From Idiomarinaceae bacterium HL-53 (GTDB taxonomy: Bacteria > Pseudomonadota > Gammaproteobacteria > Enterobacterales > Alteromonadaceae), in assembly GCA_001458075.1 (NCBI GenBank), contig LN899469.1:1586659-1650658 (forward strand): a DNA stretch of 64,000 nt, given 5' to 3'. The position numbers were made by a program, and so were the translations under genes. The number at the start of each line of letters is the position of its first letter. Position 1 is the stretch's first letter. Below the pieces are notes generated by a model. The model was not told the origin of the DNA and made no database searches. It was given only the letters and a program-made list of their open reading frames with translations. Below are positions 17,268 to 26,833 of this stretch, piece by piece.

Positions 17268-17359
17268 GGGTGCTGGTTGAATTACTAAAGGCGCTTTTGA
17301 TTCTTGCCTCGTTTGATAAAAAATCCAATTAAAACAAAAGCATGAGAATTTTTTAAAAG

Positions 17360-17376
17360 TTGGCACGTGGTTTGTA
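17360..17376 (+). promoter_or_regulatory. Sigma-54-type (-24/-12) promoter
   Basis: TTGGCACG-TGGT-TTGTA matches the sigma-54 consensus TGGCACG-N4-TTGCW with correct GG-to-GC spacing (GG at 17362-17363, GT at 17374-17375). The only deviation is GC to GT in the -12 element. Transcription would start near 17387, 48 bases before the next ATG. Confidence 0.65.
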
Positions 17377-17434
17377 TTGTAGTGGGAAAGGAAACGCGGT
17401 GTTTCCTCATTACAAACGAAAAGAGGTACAAATC

Positions 17435-17719
17435 ATGAAAGCTTTATTAATTGCAACTGCGGCCACTTTGTCTGTTAGCGCTCCTGCAGCATCAGCAAAT
17501 GTTCTTAACGACTTGGCACAAGAAGTTCGCGCAGAAGTTCAATTGACGAATTTAGTTTCAAAGCACATTGATGTCGCTGAAATTAGAGCAAGCCTTCGCA
17601 ATAGTGCTCTTGAACTATTCACGATAGTTGCAAACAATACCGATGAAAAGGCTGAAACGAAGACTCGTGAAGTTGCAGAAGTTGTGGCCGACTCAAGTGA
17701 CGAGCAAGCGCCAGAATAA
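17435..17719 (+). CDS. Small secreted protein behind a sigma-54-type promoter
   Basis: A 94-residue protein starting at 17435 (AAAGAGG upstream). A Sec signal peptide (MKALLIATAATLSVSAPAA, cleavage likely near SANA/ASA) is followed by an amphipathic helical middle (LNDLAQEVRAEVQLTNLVSK) and an acidic, disordered tail (DEKAETKTREVAEVVADSS). I recognise no family. It occupies the position of pspG in E. coli, downstream of dusA, but is not a PspG homologue. With the next gene it forms a two-gene operon; periplasmic location is inferred. Confidence 0.75.
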   Translation: MKALLIATAATLSVSAPAASANVLNDLAQEVRAEVQLTNLVSKHIDVAEIRASLRNSALELFTIVANNTDEKAETKTREVAEVVADSSDEQAPE

Positions 17720-17734
17720 AGAGGAGTCTCCAAT

Positions 17735-17878
17735 ATGCAGTGGATGTCTCCTTTTGCAGCAAGTTTTTGGGCTCTAATGCCTGCGATTAGTATAGTCACC
17801 ATGCTGGTGATAAGTAGAGTGCTCCAGCATGGATGGCAAAGTCAGGCGAAATTGTGGCAAAAACGGAACGTGCGTTAG
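17735..17878 (+). CDS. Small inner-membrane protein (47 residues), second gene of the sigma-54-type operon
   Basis: The ATG at 17735 has GAGGAG 8 bases upstream, one of the strongest ribosome sites in the window, and opens a 47-residue frame: MQWMSPFAASFWALMPAISI, a hydrophobic helix up to about residue 28 and a basic tail (QHGWQSQAKLWQKRNVR). It starts 15 bases after the preceding stop. It is shorter than PspG (about 80 residues) and lacks its second hydrophobic segment. No family recognised. Confidence 0.65.
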   Translation: MQWMSPFAASFWALMPAISIVTMLVISRVLQHGWQSQAKLWQKRNVR

Positions 17879-17968
17879 TTCTATAAGAACATGCGGTTGA
17901 CGCACTCGCTGTCTTGAGAAAATTTTGATAAGTTGTGGCTCTTCAATCTCAAGGCGGAATGAATACAA

Positions 17969-19189
17969 ATGAAAACAACATTAGCCACAGGTATTTTAGG
18001 TTTAGTTTCTCTCTCCCTTCTGGGCTGCGCCCAAACTATCCAAGCTTCTAGCTATGAAGCGAGTGAACGTGCTCAAAGAATTGCACAAGACTCATTGATT
18101 ATAGACACCCACATTGATGTTCCTTGGCGTTTAATGAATGACTGGGAAGACGTCACGAAAGCTGCAGAGCGTGGTGATTTCGATTATGAAAGGGCAAGAC
18201 GCGGTGGCTTAAATGCGCCTTTTATGGCGATTTATGTGCCAGCTTCGTACGAGAACAACGGCGCGTATCTGGTGGGGAATCAACTCATCGATTTCGTCGA
18301 AAGTTTAGTTTATAAAGCTCCTGAAAAATTTGCGATTCCGCATTCAGCGGCCGATGTAGAAAAACAGTTTGAGCAAGGTCTTATCTCGTTGCCGATGGGC
18401 ATGGAGAATGGTGCGCCGATTGAAGGCAATCTTGATAATTTGTATCACTTCTTTGAGCGCGGTGTGCGTTACATCACGTTGACGCATTCGGAAGATAATC
18501 ATATCAGCGATTCATCATACGATATACGCAATACGTGGGGTGGATTAAGCCCATTTGGCGAAACATTAGTGCGTGAAATGAACAAGGTAGGCATGATGAT
18601 CGATATTTCTCATGTCTCCGATAATGCGTTTTACGATGTACTAGAAATTACCCAAGTGCCTGTAATTGCTACGCACTCCTCGGCTCGCAGATATACACCG
18701 GGCTGGCAGCGCAATATGAATGACGACATGATCAAAGCGCTGGCAGAAAATGGTGGCGTGATTCAGGTCACCTTTGGCTCTACCTTTGTAACGCGCATGG
18801 CAAACCAGCACAGAGCGCGTATTCAACGTTTAACCGACGAGATTAATGAGCGCTTAGGCGAGGGGACTGCAGAAGCAGAAGCTGCTATTGCCGAAATGCG
18901 TGAAGAGAACCCTTATCCCTTTGCGAAGTTAGAGGACGTCCTTGATCACATCGACCATATTGTTGAATTGGTGGGAATTGATTACGTCGGGATCGGTTCA
19001 GACTACGACGGTGTGGGTGACTCTTTGCCCGAAGGTTTAAAGGATGTGAGCACCTTCCCTAATTTGATCCAGGGTCTTATTGACCGCGGCTATTCGGACT
19101 CGGATATCCAAAAAATTCTCAATGGCAATACATTGCGCGTATGGAAAGCTGCAGAAGCATATGCGGCTCAGCATGGAAACCAAGTCTAA
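17969..19189 (+). CDS. Membrane dipeptidase (M19 family) lipoprotein
   Basis: A 406-residue zinc dipeptidase of the renal-dipeptidase family. Lipoprotein signal with lipobox LLGC (Cys20). Metal and active-site motifs: DTHIDVPW (about 46-53), GMENGAPI (glutamate, about 144), THSEDNHI (about 171) and ISHVSD (about 213); VGIGSDYDGVG occurs near the end. Likely hydrolyses dipeptides, including D-amino-acid-containing ones, in the periplasm. Monocistronic by position; overlaps the convergent solute-binding gene by 4 bases. Confidence 0.92.
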   Translation: MKTTLATGILGLVSLSLLGCAQTIQASSYEASERAQRIAQDSLIIDTHIDVPWRLMNDWEDVTKAAERGDFDYERARRGGLNAPFMAIYVPASYENNGAYLVGNQLIDFVESLVYKAPEKFAIPHSAADVEKQFEQGLISLPMGMENGAPIEGNLDNLYHFFERGVRYITLTHSEDNHISDSSYDIRNTWGGLSPFGETLVREMNKVGMMIDISHVSDNAFYDVLEITQVPVIATHSSARRYTPGWQRNMNDDMIKALAENGGVIQVTFGSTFVTRMANQHRARIQRLTDEINERLGEGTAEAEAAIAEMREENPYPFAKLEDVLDHIDHIVELVGIDYVGIGSDYDGVGDSLPEGLKDVSTFPNLIQGLIDRGYSDSDIQKILNGNTLRVWKAAEAYAAQHGNQV

Positions 19190-19974
19190 TTGCGCCGAGT
19201 GTACCGGTCGTAGATTCGCTCGTACTCACCGCTCTCTTTTAGGGCGGTGAGTCCAGCTTGAAACAACTTCGCTATGGCAGGATCTCGAAAAGCAATTTGC
19301 GTAAAATGAGGTGCTTCCCATAGTCGGTGAATGCGTACCGGTGCATTCACATCCATAATTAAGCCAACCGCTTCGCGGTGCCAATGAAAAATTCTTTCGT
19401 CGACTAAAATAAGGTCCACTCGGTTAGCCCAAAACATGGCATTCTGTTGATACTGACTTGAGATTTCCATATAGCCTTCGGGTTGGGTTGCGTCATTTCC
19501 AAATAGACGTTCGTACTCTTCGCCAAGCACGGTGCTAGGGGAAGCGGCACCTTGCCACGCGACCATACTATGATTCTGTAGTGCTTCAATGCTATGTAGT
19601 TCAATATCTTGTGCTTCGTTGGATATAACCACATTATTAAAGTAGCTGAATTGAGGGATATAGGTTGCGTTTTCCATGCGCTGGCTACTCACCGCCGCAG
19701 CGCCGTCAACTTCCGGAAAGAGATCGAGTGCGACTTCGAGATTACGAAAGGGAAGATAAAGAGGCGTGATGCGAATATTGTGAGGAGCAAAGACCGCGCG
19801 CACGATTTCAACTTCAATTCCATTGTCTTCGTTCTCATTCACGTAAGGCGCTTTTTGTTGGCCAAAGGCAATCAACAACGAAGTTGCGTGGGCGGTCGTC
19901 ATCCATGAGCCGAGTAGGTATGTTACAACGGCAACTGTTAGCGTGAGCCATCGGGCACAAAGAGACTTCCTCAT
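19186..19974 (-). CDS. Periplasmic solute-binding protein (bacterial family 3-like)
   Basis: A 262-residue protein with an N-terminal signal (TVAVVTYLLGSWMTTAHA), then a family-3 periplasmic-binding fold: PYVNENEDNGIEVEIVRAVF, AVSSQRMENATYIPQFSYFNNVV, DLILVDERIFHWH and a terminal FQAGLTALKESGEYERIYDRY. Proteins of this kind bind amino acids or act as sensors; no permease or ATPase gene adjoins it, so it is an orphan or a sensor-type protein. Confidence 0.78.
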   Translation of the reverse strand: MRKSLCARWLTLTVAVVTYLLGSWMTTAHATSLLIAFGQQKAPYVNENEDNGIEVEIVRAVFAPHNIRITPLYLPFRNLEVALDLFPEVDGAAAVSSQRMENATYIPQFSYFNNVVISNEAQDIELHSIEALQNHSMVAWQGAASPSTVLGEEYERLFGNDATQPEGYMEISSQYQQNAMFWANRVDLILVDERIFHWHREAVGLIMDVNAPVRIHRLWEAPHFTQIAFRDPAIAKLFQAGLTALKESGEYERIYDRYTRRN

Positions 19975-20054
19975 AAAGTTGACTCCAATTTACGGTCAAG
20001 TCGTTTTTTACCAGTATAGAACAGGGAATAGAATAACTCAGAATACTTTCCCCG

Positions 20055-20082
20055 TTGACATTTTTTGTGCGAAAGGTATAAT
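20055..20082 (+). promoter_or_regulatory. S10 operon promoter
   Basis: A perfect TTGACA (20055-20060), a 16-base spacer and a perfect TATAAT (20077-20082), the strongest sigma-70 promoter in the window, about 187 bases before rpsJ. Confidence 0.85.
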
Positions 20083-20113
20083 TGGCGCCACGTCTTTTTT
20101 AGGCGTATTGATA

Positions 20114-20229
20114 TCAGGCCAAGGATGTTGTGTTTGCGGCCTGACACAACAGCCCCGATTGGGGGCTGACTGGTGGTTAAAAAAACTCCTGCTTCGCGCC
20201 GAAAGGTGGTCGATGCGGCGTGTTTTTTT
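20114..20229 (+). promoter_or_regulatory. S10 leader RNA with terminator-like hairpin (L4-type control candidate)
   Basis: Three stems follow the promoter: TCAGGCC/GGCCTGA (20114-20120/20138-20144), CAGCCCC/GGGGCTG (20150-20156/20162-20168) and CGCGCCG/CGGCGTG (20195-20201/20216-20222), the last followed by seven T (20223-20229). The first stem competes with GTTGTGT/ACACAAC (20127-20133/20144-20150). In E. coli, L4 causes attenuation at such a hairpin in the S10 leader. The structures are seen; L4 control is inferred. Confidence 0.6.
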
Positions 20230-20259
20230 ATGCTCTTTTTTAAATGCTCTTTTGGATGA

Positions 20260-20580
<321 letters not shown>

Positions 20581-20615
20581 GTGAGCAATAGGATTCTGGA
20601 TAAGAGGTTTTAACT

Positions 20616-21254
20616 ATGGCTATTGGTCTAGTCGGTCGTAAAGTAGGAATGACACGCATCTTCCAAGAAGATGGCGCATCTGTTCCTGTGACTGTGATCG
20701 AAGTGGTGGCAAACCGTGTGACTCAGATTAAAACTCTGGAAAACGACGGCTACCGTGCACTTCAAGTGACCACTGGCAGCAAGAAAGCCAATCGTGTCAA
20801 CAAGCCTTCAGCAGGCCATTTCGCAAAAGCGGGTGTTGAAGCAGGTCGCGGCCTGTGGGAATTCCGTTTGAATGGTGAAGAAGGTTCAGACATCGAAGTA
20901 GGCGCTGAGCTGACAGTCGAACTATTTAACGAAACAAAGATGGTTGACGTAACCGGTACCTCAAAAGGTAAAGGATTCGCGGGCGCTATCAAACGCTGGA
21001 ACTTCCGGACTCAGGACGCAACGCACGGTAACTCGCTGTCGCATCGCGCTCCAGGTTCAATTGGTCAAAACCAATCTCCGGGTAAAGTTTTCAAAGGTAA
21101 GAAAATGGCCGGCCAAATGGGGAACGAGCGCGTTACTGTGCAGTCTCTTGAGGTTGTCCGTGTAGACGCAGAACGCAACTTACTGTTGGTGAAGGGCGCT
21201 GTACCAGGTGCTTCTGGTGGCGACGTCATCGTAAAACCAGCTGTAAAAGCGTAA
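20616..21254 (+). CDS. rplC: 50S ribosomal protein L3
   Basis: A 212-residue protein ([20 protein letters not shown]). The long loop reaching the peptidyl-transferase centre contains the [20 protein letters not shown] stretch; the glutamine in NQSP is the residue methylated by PrmB in E. coli. Second gene of S10. Confidence 0.98.
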   Translation: MAIGLVGRKVGMTRIFQEDGASVPVTVIEVVANRVTQIKTLENDGYRALQVTTGSKKANRVNKPSAGHFAKAGVEAGRGLWEFRLNGEEGSDIEVGAELTVELFNETKMVDVTGTSKGKGFAGAIKRWNFRTQDATHGNSLSHRAPGSIGQNQSPGKVFKGKKMAGQMGNERVTVQSLEVVRVDAERNLLLVKGAVPGASGGDVIVKPAVKA

Positions 21255-21272
21255 CGTCTGAGGAGATTAGTG

Positions 21273-21878
21273 ATGGAATTAGCATTAAAAGACGCGAAAG
21301 GCGCTCTTGAAGTTTCCGAAGCTACCTTTGGACGTGAGTTTAATGAAGCACTTGTGCATCAGGTAGTTGTTGCCTATGCCTCAGGTGCACGTCAAGGTAG
21401 TCGCGCACAGAAAACTCGTTCTGAAGTGTCAGGTGGTGGTAAGAAGCCATGGCGTCAGAAGGGGACTGGCCGTGCGCGTGCTGGTACGATTCGTAGCCCA
21501 ATTTGGCGCTCAGGTGGCGTTACATTTGCTGCGAAACCACAAAATCATGCACAGAAAGTAAACAAGAAAATGTACCGTGGTGCATTGAAAAGCATTCTTT
21601 CTGAGTTGGTTCGTCAGGATCGTTTGTTAGTTGTAGAAAACTTTGGTGTTGACTCACCAAAGACTAAGCAACTCGTAAGCAAGCTAAATGACTTAGGTTT
21701 GAAAGACGTTTTGATTATTACTAAAGACGTTGATGAGAACTTGTTCTTAGCTTCACGTAACCTGCACAAAGTCGACGTTCGTGACGTGCAAGCAATTGAC
21801 CCAGTCAGCTTGATCGCGTTCGAGAAGGTACTCTTCACCGCTGATGCTGTGAAGCAGCTTGAGGAGGCATTGGCATGA
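21273..21878 (+). CDS. rplD: 50S ribosomal protein L4
   Basis: A 201-residue protein. The ATG at 21273 gives [16 protein letters not shown], matching E. coli; the GTG three bases before it is rejected. The exit-tunnel loop [19 protein letters not shown] is intact. L4 is also the feedback regulator of S10 operons. The stop overlaps the rplW start (ATGA). Confidence 0.98.
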   Translation: MELALKDAKGALEVSEATFGREFNEALVHQVVVAYASGARQGSRAQKTRSEVSGGGKKPWRQKGTGRARAGTIRSPIWRSGGVTFAAKPQNHAQKVNKKMYRGALKSILSELVRQDRLLVVENFGVDSPKTKQLVSKLNDLGLKDVLIITKDVDENLFLASRNLHKVDVRDVQAIDPVSLIAFEKVLFTADAVKQLEEALA

Positions 21879-22177
21879 TGCGCGAAGAACGTTTACTAAA
21901 AGTTATCTTAGCTCCACACGTGTCTGAAAAGGCAACGCTGTCGGCTGAAAACGACAACACTGTTGTTTTCAAAGTAGCCAAAGATGCAACGAAAGCAGAA
22001 ATTAAAGCTGCTGTAGAGAAACTGTTCGAAGTCGAAGTTACTGGAGTTCGCACTCTAAACGTGAAGGGTAAAACTAAGCGTTTCGGAATGCGCTCAGGCA
22101 AGCGTAGCGATTGGAAAAAAGCTTACGTAACGCTAAACGAAGGTGCAGATATCGACTTCGTGGGCGGCGCTGAGTAA
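21875..22177 (+). CDS. rplW: 50S ribosomal protein L23
   Basis: A 100-residue protein starting [20 protein letters not shown], aligning with E. coli [10 protein letters not shown], so the first of two tandem ATGs is used. At the tunnel exit L23 docks trigger factor and SRP; the loop [12 protein letters not shown] is present. Confidence 0.97.
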   Translation: MMREERLLKVILAPHVSEKATLSAENDNTVVFKVAKDATKAEIKAAVEKLFEVEVTGVRTLNVKGKTKRFGMRSGKRSDWKKAYVTLNEGADIDFVGGAE

Positions 22178-22194
22178 ACAGGAGGATATTGAAA

Positions 22195-23019
22195 ATGGCT
22201 GTTGTAAAACAGAAGCCTACATCTCCGGGTCGTCGCCACGTCGTAAAAGTCGTTGGTCAGGACCTGTACAAAGGCAAGCCGTATGCTCCGCTTTTGGAGA
22301 AGAACAACAAAGGTGGCGGTCGTAATAATAACGGTCGTATCACAGTTCGTCATATCGGCGGTGGTCACAAGCATCACTATCGTTTAGTCGACTTTAAACG
22401 CGACAAAGACGGTATTCCTGCGAAAGTTGAGCGTATTGAATATGATCCAAACCGCTCTGCAAATATTGCACTTGTGCTTTATGCAGACGGTGAGCGTCGT
22501 TACATCTTGGCACCTAAAGGCTTAAAAGCGGGTGATCAAGTGTTCTCTGGTTCTGATTCACCAATCAAACCAGGTAACGCGATGCCAATGCGCAACATCC
22601 CAGTGGGTAGCGTAGTTCACGCGGTAGAAATGAAGCCAGGCAAAGGCGCGCAAATCGCTCGCTCTGCAGGTGCTTACGTTCAGATCGTAGCGCGTGAAGG
22701 TACTTATGTAACGGTTCGTTTGCGTTCAGGCGAAGTACGTAAAGTACTTGCTGACTGTCGCGCAACTATCGGTGAAGTAGGTAATGCTGAGCATATGTTG
22801 AAGCAACTCGGTAAAGCGGGTGCTACACGTTGGCGCGGTGTTCGTCCTACTGTTCGCGGTGTTGCGATGAACCCGGTTGATCACCCACACGGTGGTGGTG
22901 AAGGCCGTACATCAGGTGGCCGTCATCCGGTTACACCATGGGGTGTTCCTACGAAGGGTTATAAGACTCGTAAGAACAAGCGTACTGACAAGTACATCGT
23001 GCGTCGTCGCACTAAATAA
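22195..23019 (+). CDS. rplB: 50S ribosomal protein L2
   Basis: A 274-residue core protein near the peptidyl-transferase centre. The ATG at 22195 gives [15 protein letters not shown] with GGAGG 9 bases upstream; the TTG at 22189 is rejected. The C-terminal [20 protein letters not shown] contains the conserved histidine important for peptide bond formation. Confidence 0.98.
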   Translation: MAVVKQKPTSPGRRHVVKVVGQDLYKGKPYAPLLEKNNKGGGRNNNGRITVRHIGGGHKHHYRLVDFKRDKDGIPAKVERIEYDPNRSANIALVLYADGERRYILAPKGLKAGDQVFSGSDSPIKPGNAMPMRNIPVGSVVHAVEMKPGKGAQIARSAGAYVQIVAREGTYVTVRLRSGEVRKVLADCRATIGEVGNAEHMLKQLGKAGATRWRGVRPTVRGVAMNPVDHPHGGGEGRTSGGRHPVTPWGVPTKGYKTRKNKRTDKYIVRRRTK

Positions 23020-23032
23020 GGCAAGGGGTTAA

Positions 23033-23314
<282 letters not shown>

Positions 23315-23326
23315 GAGGTGAATACA

Positions 23327-23659
23327 ATGGAAGCTATTGCTAAGCATAAGTTTGCCCGCCTTTCTCCGCAGAAGGGTCGTTTGGTTGCGGACCAAATCCG
23401 TGGTCAAAACGTTGCGCAAGCTTTAGATATTCTGGCCTACAGCCCGAAGAAAGCTGCTGCGCTGATCAAGAAAGTGCTTGAGTCAGCGATTGCCAACGCA
23501 GAGCATAACGAAGGTGCCGACATCGATGAGTTGAAAGTTTCAGCCATCATGATCGACGAAGGTCCCACGATGAAGCGCATCAAGCCTCGTGCTAAAGGTC
23601 GCGCGGATCGTATCTTAAAGCGTACCAGCCACATTACTGTGGTTGTGTCAGATAGCTAG
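23327..23659 (+). CDS. rplV: 50S ribosomal protein L22
   Basis: A 110-residue protein. The ATG at 23327 gives [20 protein letters not shown] with AAGAGG upstream, matching E. coli; the GTG at 23318 is rejected. The tunnel loop ([17 protein letters not shown]) is complete, with none of the deletions linked to macrolide resistance. Confidence 0.97.
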   Translation: MEAIAKHKFARLSPQKGRLVADQIRGQNVAQALDILAYSPKKAAALIKKVLESAIANAEHNEGADIDELKVSAIMIDEGPTMKRIKPRAKGRADRILKRTSHITVVVSDS

Positions 23660-23670
23660 GAGATTAAGTT

Positions 23671-24366
23671 ATGGGTCAAAAAGTACATCCTAATGGGATC
23701 CGCCTAGGTATCACTAAACCATATAATGCTACGTGGTACGCGGATTCAAAGGACTTTGCAGATTTTCTCGAGAGCGATCATCAAGTGCGTTTGTACTTGA
23801 ACAAAGAACTGAAGAATGCGTCAGTTTCTCGGATCGTAATTGAGCGCCCAGCGAAAAGTGTTCGTGTGACGATTCACACTGCACGTCCAGGCGTCGTAAT
23901 CGGTAAGAAAGGTGAAGACGTTGAGAAGCTTCGTCAAGCAATTTCAAAATTGACTGGCGTTCCTGCTCAAATCAACATCTCAGAAGTGCGTAAGCCTGAG
24001 CTTGACGCGCAACTGGTTGCCGAGAACATTGCGGGTCAGCTAGAGCGCCGTGTCATGTTCCGTCGTGCTATGAAGCGTGCGGTACAAAACGCGATGCGTA
24101 TTGGTGCTAAAGGTATCAAAGTTGAAGTAAGTGGTCGTTTAGGCGGCGCGGAAATCGCTCGTACTGAGTGGTATCGTGAAGGGCGCGTTCCTTTGCATAC
24201 ACTTCGTGCAGACATCGATTACGCAACTGCTGAAGCTTCAACAACTTACGGTATCATTGGCGTGAAAGTATGGGTTTTCCGTGGTGAAGTTTTAGGTGGT
24301 ATGCCTGCTCAAGAAGAGCAACAGCAACAGCCTAAGCCTGCTAAACGCGGAAAAGGTCGTAAGTAA
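23671..24366 (+). CDS. rpsC: 30S ribosomal protein S3
   Basis: A 231-residue protein ([20 protein letters not shown]) with a KH domain at [16 protein letters not shown], lining the mRNA entry channel. The C-terminus carries a short Gln run ([17 protein letters not shown]). Confidence 0.98.
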   Translation: MGQKVHPNGIRLGITKPYNATWYADSKDFADFLESDHQVRLYLNKELKNASVSRIVIERPAKSVRVTIHTARPGVVIGKKGEDVEKLRQAISKLTGVPAQINISEVRKPELDAQLVAENIAGQLERRVMFRRAMKRAVQNAMRIGAKGIKVEVSGRLGGAEIARTEWYREGRVPLHTLRADIDYATAEASTTYGIIGVKVWVFRGEVLGGMPAQEEQQQQPKPAKRGKGRK

Positions 24367-24377
24367 GGAGAAGCAAT

Positions 24378-24791
24378 ATGTTACAACCTAAGCGTACGAA
24401 ATTCCGTAAGGTACACAAAGGCCGTAACCGCGGTTTGGCGCAAGCGGGTAACAAAGTTAGCTTCGGTACTTATGCTCTTAAAGCAACTGAACGTGGTCGT
24501 ATGACTGCGCGTCAGATCGAAGCTGCCCGTCGTGCAATGACTCGTCACGTGAAGCGTCAAGGTAAAATCTGGATTCGCGTATTCCCAGACAAACCAATTA
24601 CTCAGAAGCCTCTAGAAGTGCGTATGGGTAAAGGTAAAGGTAACGTGGAATACTGGGTATGTCAGATTCAACCAGGTCGTGTTCTTTATGAGATGGACGG
24701 TGTATCTGAAGACTTGGCACGTGAAGCATTCAAATTAGCGGCTGCTAAACTGCCATTCAAAACCACCTTTGTTATTCGGACGGTGATGTAA
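24378..24791 (+). CDS. rplP: 50S ribosomal protein L16
   Basis: A 137-residue protein ([20 protein letters not shown]) near the A-site tRNA elbow; [13 protein letters not shown] is typical and carries the arginine hydroxylated by YcfD in E. coli. TAATG overlap with rpmC. Confidence 0.98.
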   Translation: MLQPKRTKFRKVHKGRNRGLAQAGNKVSFGTYALKATERGRMTARQIEAARRAMTRHVKRQGKIWIRVFPDKPITQKPLEVRMGKGKGNVEYWVCQIQPGRVLYEMDGVSEDLAREAFKLAAAKLPFKTTFVIRTVM

Positions 24792-24982
24792 TGAAAGCAA
24801 GCGAATTGAAAACTAAAAGCGTTGAAGAGCTGAACCAGGAGCTACTTGGTTTGCTGCGTGAGCAATTCAACCTGCGCATGCAAGCAGCCACCGGCCAACT
24901 AAACCAGACTCATGAGTTGAAGCAAGTGCGTAAAAATATTGCACGTGTGAAAACTGTGCTTAACGAGAAGGCGGGTGCGTAA
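24791..24982 (+). CDS. rpmC: 50S ribosomal protein L29
   Basis: A 63-residue helical hairpin ([20 protein letters not shown]) with the signature [15 protein letters not shown]. Sits next to L23 at the tunnel exit. Coupled to both neighbours by one-base TAATG overlaps. Confidence 0.97.
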   Translation: MKASELKTKSVEELNQELLGLLREQFNLRMQAATGQLNQTHELKQVRKNIARVKTVLNEKAGA

Positions 24983-25245
24983 TGACTGAAGCCAATACTT
25001 TCCGTACGTTGCAAGGCCGTGTGGTCAGCGACAAAATGGACAAGTCAATCGTAGTTGCGATTGAGCGTCGGGTGAAACACCCTATCTATGGTAAGTACAT
25101 CAAGCGTACTACCAAAGTACACGCTCATGACGAGAGCAATACTTGTCGCCAAGGCGATTTAGTCACGATCCGGGAAACTCGCCCGGTATCAAAAACTAAA
25201 TCTTGGGCGCTAGTAGAAGTTCTAGAACGCGCTACTGAAGTGTAA
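24982..25245 (+). CDS. rpsQ: 30S ribosomal protein S17
   Basis: An 87-residue OB-fold protein ([38 protein letters not shown]). Last gene of the S10 operon; a strong terminator follows within 20 bases and the next ribosomal gene is 1.6 kb away. Confidence 0.97.
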   Translation: MTEANTFRTLQGRVVSDKMDKSIVVAIERRVKHPIYGKYIKRTTKVHAHDESNTCRQGDLVTIRETRPVSKTKSWALVEVLERATEV

Positions 25246-25264
25246 CTCCTTGTGAGTTATTGAG

Positions 25265-25293
25265 AAAAGGCGACCTTAGGGTCGCCTTTTTTT
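25265..25293 (+). terminator. Terminator of the S10 operon
   Basis: GGCGACC/GGTCGCC (25269-25275/25280-25286) extended by A/T pairs, loop TTAG, then seven T. This cleanly separates S10 from the porin gene. Confidence 0.9.
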
Positions 25294-25353
25294 GCGTCAT
25301 GAGATTCGCTAGCTATACTTAGAGGCCAACATACAGAAAGAAGGATGACGAAT

Positions 25354-26595
25354 ATGAAGTATGGAATTTCCCGCACGTCCGTTTCACTGTTTGTGCTAGT
25401 TGGGGTTTTCTCGACACCTACCCTTGCGCAACAAATCACGCTTGAAGAGCTCAGGGAGCAGGTCGAGCGGGTTCGCGCTGAGAACCAAGAACTAAAAGAA
25501 AAAGTAGATAGTATTGCGCCTGCTCAAGATGAAGACGGTATTACCGTAGGCGGCGCAGTCCGGTTTCAATATGTGTATGAAGACTATAACACAGGTCAAA
25601 AGGATCGTGGTGGCGACCTCGACTTCGATATTTTTCGAATCGATTTGAACGGGAAAATGGGTGATGTGATTCTGTCGGCACAATACCGTTGGTTTGAGTA
25701 TATGGACGCGTTTCGTCATGCTTACTTTGGTTATAACTTTACCGATGAGTGGCAAGGTCAAGTAGGTATTGTTATTCAGCCGTTCGGGAATATGCCATAC
25801 AACTCTCATAATTATTTCTTTAGCTCAAACTTCTACTTGGGCTTAGAGGATAACAACGGAGCTGGAGTTCGATTCACGAAGAGAACTGATGTTTGGGATC
25901 TTGATTTTGCCTTCATTCTGAATGACGAATTAGGTGGCGTTGATGGAGCGACGGTCAGCAAAACCGATCGATATAACTATGATGTGGTGGGTATTCGTTT
26001 GCCCGGTGAGGGAGCTTATGATGACCCCACAGAAGTGGCGGCCGAAAACAACACGTTTATGGCTCGGGTTGCGCGCAAATGGAACTTAGGCGAGGACCGT
26101 AGCTTCGAGTTGGGTGGTTCTTTGCAGGCGGGTGATTTTCATGATGGAACCACCAGCATTGGCGATAGACGAAACTATGCGATACATGGGATATATAGAA
26201 CCGGGAGATGGGAATTCCAGGGCCAGTATTCTACTTATGACTATGATTTTGAAATTGCAGATGCAGGCGTAGTGCTTGGTGCGTACGCATATTACGATAC
26301 CATTGCTTCATCAGCGGATAGTTACACAGCAAATGTTGCTTACAGTAAACCGGTGTCTATTGGGCCGATCTCAAATCTAACCTTTTATAACAACTATAGT
26401 TTGATTACTAATAAGCGTGATTATAACGAAGACACCGTAATGAACGTATTAGGTGTTGCTGTGACAGCTGGTGGCATGTACACCTACGTCGACTTGGTCA
26501 CGGCTAAGAACCAACCTTTCGTGGGAGGAGCAATGGTTTCGGAAAGTGATAGCTATAACACGCGTTTTAATATAAACTTCGGCTATTATTTTTAG
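25354..26595 (+). CDS. Outer-membrane porin with N-terminal coiled coil, inserted between S10 and spc
   Basis: A 413-residue protein. The ATG at 25354 gives MKYGISRTSV with AAGG about 9 bases upstream; the ATG at 25345 sits directly on the ribosome site and is rejected. Signal peptide to about ALAQ, then a short coiled coil (LEELREQVERVRAENQELKE) as in trimeric porins, then alternating beta-strand sequence rich in Tyr and Asp (FRIDLNGKMGDVILSAQYRW), ending in aromatic YYF, the signal for BAM insertion. It resembles phosphate/OprP- or DcaP-like porins in layout; substrate unknown. The acidic loops suggest nothing specific. Confidence 0.82.
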   Translation: MKYGISRTSVSLFVLVGVFSTPTLAQQITLEELREQVERVRAENQELKEKVDSIAPAQDEDGITVGGAVRFQYVYEDYNTGQKDRGGDLDFDIFRIDLNGKMGDVILSAQYRWFEYMDAFRHAYFGYNFTDEWQGQVGIVIQPFGNMPYNSHNYFFSSNFYLGLEDNNGAGVRFTKRTDVWDLDFAFILNDELGGVDGATVSKTDRYNYDVVGIRLPGEGAYDDPTEVAAENNTFMARVARKWNLGEDRSFELGGSLQAGDFHDGTTSIGDRRNYAIHGIYRTGRWEFQGQYSTYDYDFEIADAGVVLGAYAYYDTIASSADSYTANVAYSKPVSIGPISNLTFYNNYSLITNKRDYNEDTVMNVLGVAVTAGGMYTYVDLVTAKNQPFVGGAMVSESDSYNTRFNINFGYYF

Positions 26596-26648
26596 CGTTA
26601 AACACAGGCTCGTCATCTTCGAGCCCCAGTGCTTTAAAAATGCTGTTT

Positions 26649-26674
26649 CCCGAGCAAATAAATGATTGCTCGGG
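26649..26674 (+). terminator. Hairpin after the porin gene, probable terminator
   Basis: A 9-bp perfect stem CCCGAGCAA/TTGCTCGGG (26649-26657/26666-26674) with an 8-base loop. The T tract after it is poor (TATTTTCTC), so termination strength is uncertain. Confidence 0.5.
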
Positions 26675-26722
26675 GAGCGTATTTTCTCTCAAAAATCCCT
26701 ATCTTCTCGTTTTTTTTTCTGT

Positions 26723-26728
26723 TACAAT
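26723..26728 (+). promoter_or_regulatory. Likely -10 box of the spc operon promoter
   Basis: TACAAT, preceded by a T-rich tract and no good -35; rplN begins about 106 bases later. The 5' leader between (26729-26833) shows no clear L14/L24 or S8 target that I can identify. Confidence 0.4.
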
Positions 26729-26833
26729 TTCGCGCCCTTTTAGTATGGGGTCTTCTTTATCGAATAGTTCGGTATTGAAGTTAGCTTGGACTCGGAAGAG
26801 TCTGGTTTATTTAAACTCAAGCGGAGCACTGAG

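Noticed and set aside
17735-17878. Calling the 47-residue gene pspG
   Set aside because: PspG is longer and more hydrophobic; only position and control sequences agree.
26786-26833. A 16-residue N-terminal extension of L14
   Set aside because: It is the untranslated leader; the ATG at 26834 matches the family start exactly.
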